Below are positions 20,323-27,588 of a stretch of DNA of 27,588 nt, one piece after another. Both the position numbers and the translations under genes were made by a program. Numbering within the stretch: the first letter of the stretch is position 1; each line of letters opens with the position of its first letter. The notes under the pieces were generated by a model that was not told the DNA's origin, made no database searches, and saw only the letters and a list, made by a program, of their open reading frames with translations. Source of the stretch: Azolla pinnata (lineage: Eukaryota; Streptophyta; Polypodiopsida; Salviniales; Salviniaceae); NCBI GenBank assembly GCA_037176905.1, contig JBBBWG010001371.1:7756-35343 (forward strand), written 5' to 3'.

Positions 20323-23300
20323 TTAGGACGCAGTTGTCTCACCATATAAATTGCTGCTGTAAAACGGGAACTCAAAAAGAAAGAACTTCTTAACCCAGCC
20401 TGGTAAATTCTCATAAAGAGCTGGAGGCAATGTCACCAACGGACTGTAAAGAAAACCATAAAATGTGGGATCTTTATTGTGAATACCCTGCTCGAATACC
20501 ATACTAAACATCTTTCAAATCAGTTAGTTCTAGAAGGGCCCTTTTCTCCAAATAGCCCAAACCTACAGACTAGTAAGTTTTTTCAAATGGTTTCCAGTAG
20601 TTGGAAGCAAGTCCTCTATTTCTTTCATGATAAAACTCTAGACGTGCAAGTAGGAAATAGACTGAACTGGGGCTGAATATGATGAAATCTTGAGTAGCAC
20701 GAGTAGATGTAATGAGATCAGAACAGTATAACAGGACAAGTCACCCATGAACTCAACATTAAATGCACATTTAGATAACAAGGTATGTATTGAACACCAC
20801 AATCTACCATGCCTGACTGAACACAAACATTTATCTTCTATTATTTGCCAATTGGTTTTAACTGTCATGGCTGTCTGATGCTGGTTCCATTGTACTTCTC
20901 GGAAGACTGTTCTGACTAGAAGAAGACGTTCTTCATCAGGAATCCTTTCATTCAGTCAGATCACCACAGGTTGAGCAGCAGATAGAAACAACAGATGAGA
21001 AATCACAATTTATAGATATGACTTGTGACAAAAACTACCTGGAAAAGACCAGCCCTGAGAATGTCTTAGACAAAACAAACAATGGGCGAACATAAAAGAA
21101 AACCTTGCCTGACGTTCTGTCTTAAGTGACATCTCAGTGTTTGGTTTTGGTTGAATAGTTGGCTAAAACATAAAGCACCCTGCTCAGTGAGTTTTGACAC
21201 ACTGATGGAAATTGGGAAGAAATTTCCAGTGTGATCAGGATTATCAATCAACATGGATACAGACAGAAACATACATATGGTATGGCCATTTGTAGGAAAC
21301 AGAATTATGAAGATAAGAACATGTACATTTTAGCATCATTTTCCCTTTAATAATCACACCTACCTGACTAATGTAGCATTCTGAAGGAATATAGAATAGG
21401 TTTATGCAAGCTTTCGTTGAAAACTAGACCATGGCAGGAGATAATTTACTTCAGGCACGTAGAACGCGAGTCATATTTAATGTCAAATGCTCCAAATTTT
21501 AGAATAGAGAAAAGATTATGGATTAGTTAATCTACTTCAGAGTATAAAAGATTTGTCACTTATATAACCATACCTAGTTCGCTTTTTGTATCTTCTATAT
21601 TCCTCAAGGCCTCCATACCTCTTATCAGCAGATGCCTGACAATAAAACCAGATGTTTTTAAGTCAGAAAAGAATGAGATAGAACTGGTGAGCCAGAGAGC
21701 AACCTGAGGACATTTACCTCGAGCATTGGGATGCCACTAAGGAATAATAATATGAATGTAATGAATATCGGCCCAGCAACGACTGCCCAGCGAGCTCCAC
21801 TTAAAATAGGCGTTACAGCAATGAATATTCCCCACCATAAAAGAATCTGAAGACATGAAAAAATAAAACATAAACATTTTTACTGAAGTTTGACTAAACC
21901 CATGCTTCCAAGTTTTTGCTGTTAATAAAGTAGTAATGATAATTGCAAAAAATAATTTGCTGTCAACATTTCTGTAAATTTTTTATTACTTATTCCCCAT
22001 AAATCTAAACTGCAGGCACCTATGGCAGGTGGCAGGTGGCAGCTTATGATATTGCAGTCTAAAATTCCGTGGATGTAAGATATCAAGCCTTTTAGTGAGT
22101 TACTTGGTTTTCTCAAACAATACTCAAGGCATAGAAAGGCAATCAAATGCACTAGTATTCTGTCACATGAGATAGAATATACTCAAGGAAAAGAACGAGG
22201 ACTACAACTAATAGGCGGCAGCAACTTATGTTGGGTTCAAAGTTTTCTCTGCATCTTATGTCGGGACCCAGATAATGTCGCTAAAACGTCTCTGGATGTA
22301 CGAACAAACCAATCAGAAGCACCTGATGACCACATATTCTTCTGCGGAACTTACCCTGGAGGAAACAATGCACTCTTACTGCATAATCATTAGAACAGAT
22401 ATTCAGTAGAAATTTTCCATCATCATAAGGCTCCTCTGATGTACACAAGAAGAATGTTTCACAGATTAGAAATGCTCTCTCCGCTCTACTTTAATATAAC
22501 AATTCAGCTCAATACAATGCCCTCTCAACTTAAAGAGCAAATATTACCCAAAACACATATAGGCTTCCATTGCCATACAGAATAGTTTATTTGATGGACA
22601 TAACACAAAAATACTTCTATGATTCGACACATGATGTATATATGGTTCATAAAATGCTCTCTGTTCTAGTTGAAATTTGCAATACCAACCCATTGCGGAT
22701 ATGTATACTTTACATCACCTCATTTGCCTTGAAAGGAGACTGATAGCAAGGTACTATTGCCTAATCTTCAGCGTCCATTCAAGACAATACCAGAATCTAT
22801 TTCATAATTTCCTAAAAAATGCTAACTGCAATAATAATCACCTTTGAGCATCCTTTGCTATAGTAACCGAAATTTTTCAAAACAAATATATTCACAATCA
22901 ATAGTTTCCAATAGCATTCATCGATGCAACTCATTAACTAGTGATTTATACTCTAATGATTGATACACAATATGCAATATGCATCATGTATTCCACAAAT
23001 TCCAATACAGGTCTAATATGTATCCTGTTCATACGAGAGTCTGATTGCATATGAATACGCACAGTGTGCTTATAACAGCAAAAATCGAAGTCTGCCATAC
23101 TATTCACATTTTAACTCAAATTTGTTATCATAAATCTTATTGCGACACAAGCCAAATTTTAAATGAGATGATCCTTGCCTATTTTCCATTTAATTTATTG
23201 CCATACATGAATTGTTGTCCCAGATACATGAGAAGAATAACAGGAAGAAATTAGTTGTTGGAACTCAAAACTATTTTAAAAAATCAGCAAAAGTGCAGAT

Positions 23301-26300
23301 AAACATACTTCACCAAAATAGTTCGGGTGGCGGGACCATCTCCAAAGGCCGGCATCACACCATTTCCCTTTATTGGAGGCAATTTCCTTAAAGGCCAGTT
23401 TTTGTTGATCTGCAATCGCCTCTATAAGAAAACCAGCTCCCCAAATTATCCATCCAATTATATCAGCTGGCTGAATGTCTGGATTTCTATTGCTTGCATT
23501 TAAAATTGTCACTGGAAGGCTTACTGTCCATACCCAAACAGCCTGTCAAACCATAAGATGTGTTACAGAGAGAATACAATTTTCAAGAAATAAGCAGCAT
23601 ACTGCAGATACAGTATTATATGAGAAAAGAATCATGTACCTGTATTGTCCAAAAAGCAGCAAACTTCAGTAAATCTCCCCGTTTGTCATCAAACCTTCGG
23701 TCCTCTCCCCACTTTAATATCCTATAGATATACGATAGGAAATAATGATAAATCAATACAAGAAGGACAGACCAAATATGTTTGAGGTTACCATGTCACA
23801 CCTTCCATCTATAAATTCAAATCTATCTTTCAATGAAAATTCCTATACAGGCTGCATATGTCAACCTGTCCATGGTTCATGATGGAGTATGGTATTTATG
23901 AAACTAGATGATGTATCAAAATATATATCTAACCTCTTCTGCTCTAAGATTCTTTTAAATCCACTAATCACTCTATCATTTCCTAGTTATATCTCATAGA
24001 TGACAAAAAAATATCTATTCTAATAAACTAGCCTTAATCATGTATGCTCATCAGTTTCCTATTAATAGAAATATTAGGCAGAAAATGCTGGATGGTCATG
24101 AATGCAATAGAACCCCTGAATGTGAAAAATGCCAATTATTTGAAGTGTTGGCTACAGAATAGTAACCACCAGCAGTCGTTAGACTATCTATGTTTACTCA
24201 ATAGTATGATTATCAGAAGGACGCTTCCTATTCTGATAATCATACAATCATTGCCTTTGCCACAGGAAACAGCTAAATGGTAAAACTTTCAAATTTTACT
24301 ATTGGGGTCATGCAATGTATTAAAGAAAAATAATGAACCATAATTGATGGTTGCCAGTGCAATTACCGCATAAGCAAAAACAATGCCAACCGCGACCCCC
24401 ATATTAGCACCAACACGGTTATCACAATCTGTCCAATTCAGGCATGGCATGTTTGTTTTTTTTCCTCTACTAATAACTTCAGAAAACCGAATTCAATTAG
24501 CAATAAGTCACACTTATTAAGCATGGAACGAAACAATACAGTGAGATGGAATCAAACTGAACTTATATAAATGATATTCTGGGGATTAGATTCAACACGA
24601 TCTGACAATCACCTAAATCGTTGTGGAACAGCATCGATACGTAGTCCAGAACACTAACCAAAAGATTGCAACAGAAACCCACCCTAACATCAGTCAAGAA
24701 AAATTGGACCAAGCGATGACCTTGGAATGCATACCTCGTAGATGACTAAGCCTCATCCATGAGAATTGAAACCTCAATTTAACCTCCCAAAAGTATTTAA
24801 GGTTCAGCTAAATCCAAATTGAATTGGTAGTCTTTTTCCGAGTCTATCATGCTCCCCTTTAATAGCAGTATTTGAAACCCAGATCATCGTTTACAGAAAC
24901 TGAGCTCAAAAAATTTTATATTGCTCAAAAAAGCTTCAATTTAATGTAAGAGTTTCATCATTTCTAACATCTTCTTTATAGCATTGATGCTTTTCTGTTT
25001 ACCTGGAACAATTCCTATCAATTATGATGAGACAATCAAAATCCAGCGAGTAAAATAATTGTCTGCCATATTACTATTGATGATGACTCTTGCAAACTAT
25101 TGGGATTATTAAATTTGCAATACTCTCCCATGATATTAGTTTTGACTAAGACAACTACAAATACTCCCATACAATATTGGCTCCGACTATGTCTTCTGCA
25201 GTAGTCTCATACCATATTTTTATTATGACAATACAACAGTAGCTATGTTGACCAGGTGTTACCTGTCTGGAGTACCAGGTGTTGTGCAAAATAGCAGTGA
25301 GAAGAGCCAAAATGATGAAATTGGTACTCCCTGCCCCATGCATCAGCACAAGGAAAGGAATAAAAAATACATACGATGCAAAGTAATGCCAAGACTCTCT
25401 TTCCTAAAATTAACGATCCAGCCACATTAGAAACAATTCAAAAGGGTGCAGATTGCATGGAGGAAATAGTCCGATACCTGCAAAGTCTGTGACTTTGTCG
25501 AATTTGAAGCCAGCAGCAACAACGAAGAAGGAGAACTGGTACAAGACCTGTAACAAAGAAGAAGAGGAGACGAATGGGAGAGTGTAAGATTGCTTGGTAA
25601 ACAGGCCACACTAGCAGAAACTAAGACTCATTTTTGTGCAGAGAAGCGAAGACAGGTCCACACAATGAAAAGATGAATGTCGATGCTTGGAGAACCGAAC
25701 TTACAAATAGGAAGAAGATAAATAGTTGTCGAATACAAATTTCTGGAGGCACAATGAAGATGTGTTTTGGACAGACAATTTCTCTTCCCTTAAATGAAGA
25801 GAATTCTACTCGCACAGAGAGAACCGAGGAGAAAGTGACGGCAAGGAAATATTGGAGACGAGATCATATCTAAGAAAAACGATGGCGAGAAGGCTCATCG
25901 CAGAGAACTGAAGAAGGTACATTATGAGTGAAAAGGGGAGCGACGAGAGAGAGAAAAAACGAGCCACATTTTCTCAGGTGATCACGAGAGCTTCGAAGGT
26001 ATCCGCTGCGCGTGAGGAAGAAGAGAAGGCGTCGAGATGCACAGAATGCTACCGAAAGGAGCTTCGGAAGGCCATCCATGAGGAAATGCACAGGGTAACG
26101 TGGAAAAGACAACAGAATCTCGGGAGAGAGGAGATTCAGGGAGGCTGCGTCTTGTCTAAAATGGAAGGCACGGGGAGAAACGCATAGAATTCGATTGTTT
26201 TACGGCGAGGAGCCGTGGCTGGAAGGCGCAGCTGTAGTGGAACGGCAAGAAATTCAAATGCAGAAGGAAGAAGCAGGGAGAAACGATGAGATAGAGAGAC

Positions 26301-26553
26301 ACAGAGAGAGAGAGAGAAAGAGAGACGCGGAATCAAGCACGAACATAGCTAGCGGAAAGGAAAGGGAAAGAAGCAAGGAGGGAGATTTCCTGCAGAAGCT
26401 TACCGTGACAATGGCGGTGATGGCGAGGTAGTCGGGATCGATGACGTACGTACCCTGGCGGAGGGAGGAGGAGGAGGATCGGATCTGCGTCGCGAGAAGC
26501 GCCATGGAGCCTGCGGCGTCGAAGTCGTCGCCGATCCCCATCTCCATCGCCAT
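20323..26553 (-). CDS. DUF1295 membrane protein, steroid 5-alpha-reductase-like fold, 9 exons, 325 aa
   Basis: Exons on the minus strand are 26553-26404, 25547-25478, 25330-25263, 24428-24367, 23721-23640, 23542-23309, 21846-21718, 21635-21574 and 20443-20323 (TAA). They total 978 nt, with every junction GT-AG and in phase. Hydrophobic segments lie near residues 42-65, 75-92, 97-116, 137-158, 174-188, 223-240 and 243-263. Family hallmarks are present: GEDRRFDDKRG (122-132), ADQQKLAFK (about 188-196), the GKWCDAGLWRWSRHPNYFGE block (203-222) shared with the steroid-reductase/isoprenylcysteine methyltransferase group, and a C-terminal LPGWVKKFFLFEFPFYS. The RHPNYFGE motif is intact. Length fits plant DUF1295 proteins of about 300 aa. 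Residues 1-40 are a Ser-rich variable extension; M3, M5 and M17 are alternative starts. A lipid or sterol reductase activity is suggested by fold only; the substrate is unknown. The minus-strand TA to 3' tail ends convergent to TRFL. Confidence 0.95.
24204..24245. repeat. Perfect 15-bp inverted repeat in a DUF1295 intron
   Basis: GTATGATTATCAGAA (24204-24218) and TTCTGATAATCATAC (24231-24245) are exact reverse complements around a 12-nt spacer. They lie in intron 4, between the exons at 24428-24367 and 23721-23640. The pair would fold as a stable short hairpin on either strand. Confidence 0.95.
26301..26327. repeat. (GA)n microsatellite in DUF1295 intron 1
   Basis: This GA run lies about 75-100 bp inside the first intron (CT on the transcribed sense). 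It explains the Arg-Glu and Leu-Ser ORFs in this area. Confidence 0.95.
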
Positions 26554-26649
26554 AGCTTCGTCTGCACGTCTCTCTGCCGCCACAGAAACACTTCGCGTTT
26601 TCAAGCGTTTGAGAATCGGAGAGGAAGAAGGGCATTTCAGGAATATCCC
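26554..26649 (-). promoter_or_regulatory. DUF1295 proximal leader or promoter
   Basis: This unique sequence of about 100 bp separates the start codon from the minisatellite. On the minus strand it is pyrimidine-rich (CCCTTCTTCCTCTCC) and then GC-rich up to the ATG, like a short plant leader. No TATA box was seen. If transcription starts here, the minisatellite occupies the core promoter; if it starts further up, the minisatellite is leader sequence. Confidence 0.45.
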
Positions 26650-27205
26650 AAAACCGCTCTTGGTAAGGGGTATTCCCAGAAAACCGCCTTCCCCAAAACC
26701 GCTCTTGATAAAGGGGTATTCCAAAAAAACCGCCTTCCCCAAAACCGTTCTTGGTAAGGGGTATTCCCAAAAAACCGCCTTCCTCAAAACCGCTCTTGGT
26801 AAGGAGTATTCCAAAAAACCGCCTTCCTCAAAACCGCTCTTGATAAAGGGGTATTCCCAAAAAATCCGCCTTCCCCAAAACCGCTCTTGATAAGGGGTAT
26901 TATAAAACAAACCGCCTTCCTCAAAACCGCTCTTGATAAAGGAGTATTCCCAAAAAACCGCCTTCCTCCAAACCGCTCTTGATAAGGGGTATTCCCAAAA
27001 AACCGCCTTCCTCCAAACCGCTCTTGTAAGGGGGTATTCCCAAAAAAACCGCCTTCCTCCAAACCGCTCTTGATAAGGGGTATTCCCAGAAAACCGCCTT
27101 CCTCCAAACCGCTCTTGTAAGGGGGTATTCCCAAAAAAACCGCCTTCCTCCAAACCGCTCTTGATAAGGGGTATTCCCAGAAAACCGCCTTCCTCAAAAC
27201 CGCCC
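26650..27205. repeat. 45-bp minisatellite, 12 full units plus a partial one
   Basis: Each unit combines AAAACCGCTCTTGATAAGGG, GTATTCCCAAAAAA and CCGCCTTCCTC. Units start at about 26651, 26695, 26740, 26785, 26828, 26875, 26920, 26966, 27010, 27058, 27102 and 27148, with lengths of about 43-47 bp. A broken thirteenth unit runs from about 27193. Variants include TTGGTAAGG, TTGTAAGGGGG, CCCAGAAAACC and an altered middle (GTATTATAAAACAAACC). The last four complete units alternate in type, giving a 90-bp higher-order repeat. An orphan relic, ATTCCCAGAAAAACGCC, lies near 27297. Confidence 0.97.
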
Positions 27206-27243
27206 TGAAGAACAACCACTCTGTTTTGGCAATAAACAAATCA

Positions 27244-27331
27244 TTTTGTGTGTGTGTGGTATGTGTGTATACACACATATATAGATATATGGAAGAATTC
27301 CCAGAAAAACGCCTCGTATATAGATATATAT
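27244..27331. repeat. (TG)n tract with an 18-bp perfect palindrome and TATAGATATAT repeats
   Basis: A TG run at about 27247-27258 is followed by ATGTGTGTATACACACAT (27261-27278), a perfect palindrome. TATAGATATATGG and TATAGATATATATGG then flank the orphan minisatellite relic, at about 27280 and 27319. Confidence 0.85.
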
Positions 27332-27386
27332 GGGAGAAACGGCTACACAGGTGAAGAGGTGTTAGATCTGAGGAAGGGACCGACCT
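27332..27386. repeat. Direct repeat, 55 bp, copy 1
   Basis: This starts GGGAGAAACGGCTACACAGG and ends AGGAAGGGACCGACCT. It matches 27534-27588 at nearly every position; the differences are in the CTACACAGG/CTCAAAAGG part and one T/C. Confidence 0.9.
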
Positions 27387-27533
27387 GGACCAGGGCGGAC
27401 TGCGCCCTTCATCAGAAAAAGCTCATAGCTCCCTCGTCCGATATCCGATTTCCGAGTTTTTTGGCTTGAATCGAACCAAAAGAGAGCAAGCTACACAATG
27501 GAACATTAAACTTTGGATTTTGAAACTCAGGCG
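27387..27533. other. Spacer between the 202-bp-period repeats
   Basis: Non-coding spacer, about 147 bp, containing GGACCAGGGCGGACTGCGCC and an AT-richer right half. Whether it is itself repeated cannot be told, because the window ends with the second copy. Confidence 0.6.
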
Positions 27534-27588
27534 GGGAGAAACGGCTCAAAAGGTGAAGAGGTGTCAGATCTGAGGAAGGGACCGACCT
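27534..27588. repeat. Direct repeat, 55 bp, copy 2, runs off the window edge
   Basis: Starts GGGAGAAACGGCTCAAAAGG and is still matching copy 1 at the last base of the window. The repeat unit, with a period of 202 bp, therefore probably continues. Confidence 0.9.

Noticed and set aside
26650..27205. CRISPR-like array
   Set aside because: The whole 45-bp unit is repeated head to tail with no unique spacers, and the context is a plant nuclear gene promoter.
26254..27278. Repeat-encoded minus-strand ORFs (FWEYPLSRAVWRKAV-type and KSGLEEGGF-type peptides) as a repeat protein gene
   Set aside because: They arise because the 45-bp unit lacks stops in all three minus frames. Units of 43-47 bp switch frame repeatedly, so no single repeat peptide is maintained.

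Overview
The window looks like nuclear DNA of a flowering plant. The genes are split by many GT-AG introns, the leaders are CT-rich, introns and intergenic DNA are AT-rich, and simple repeats, minisatellites and small non-autonomous elements are abundant. Both well-recognised proteins belong to plant families. The species cannot be fixed from the sequence alone. No operon, CRISPR array, tRNA or rRNA gene was seen.

Three protein genes could be rebuilt exon by exon, with junction phases that agree. (1) 651-1372, minus strand: two exons, 106 aa, a short protein with an N-terminal hydrophobic segment and a C-terminal coiled coil; its function is unknown. (2) 12630-18238, plus strand: nine coding exons plus a likely 5' leader exon near 10.47-10.65 kb, 679 aa. 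It is a TRF-like (TRFL) single-MYB/telobox nuclear protein with a basic patch and an AT-hook. (3) 20323-26553, minus strand: nine exons, 325 aa, a DUF1295 integral membrane protein of the steroid 5-alpha-reductase/isoprenylcysteine methyltransferase-like fold. Genes 2 and 3 converge, with about 2 kb between their stop codons. Nothing suggests that the three genes work together.

The left third (about 1.4-9.1 kb) is mostly non-coding and repeat-rich. It holds a worn array of units of about 90-120 bp (2.43-3.44 kb), a GAA/GAT microsatellite running into a 40-44 bp minisatellite (3.89-4.08 kb), and a probable tRNA-derived SINE with an 8-bp target duplication (5.22-5.39 kb). It also holds several microsatellites (6.0-6.2 kb) and three tandem copies of a 214-219 bp unit (7.17-7.81 kb). 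A GC-richer block at 9.08-9.45 kb may be the first exon of an unidentified minus-strand transcript.

Between that block and the TRFL leader sit two adjacent, diverged copies of a roughly 410 bp element with terminal inverted repeats (9.54-9.95 and 10.01-10.42 kb). At the right end, about 100 bp upstream of the DUF1295 start codon, lies a 45-bp minisatellite of 12 full units whose last units form a 90-bp higher-order repeat. Beyond it the first two copies of a roughly 202-bp-period repeat run off the window edge.

I do not see a clear new biological system. The best leads are the promoter-proximal minisatellite, the paired inverted-repeat elements, the SINE, an upstream ORF that overlaps the TRFL start codon, and a stop-free intron of length 3n in TRFL. 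All calls come from reading the sequence; no database search was run.
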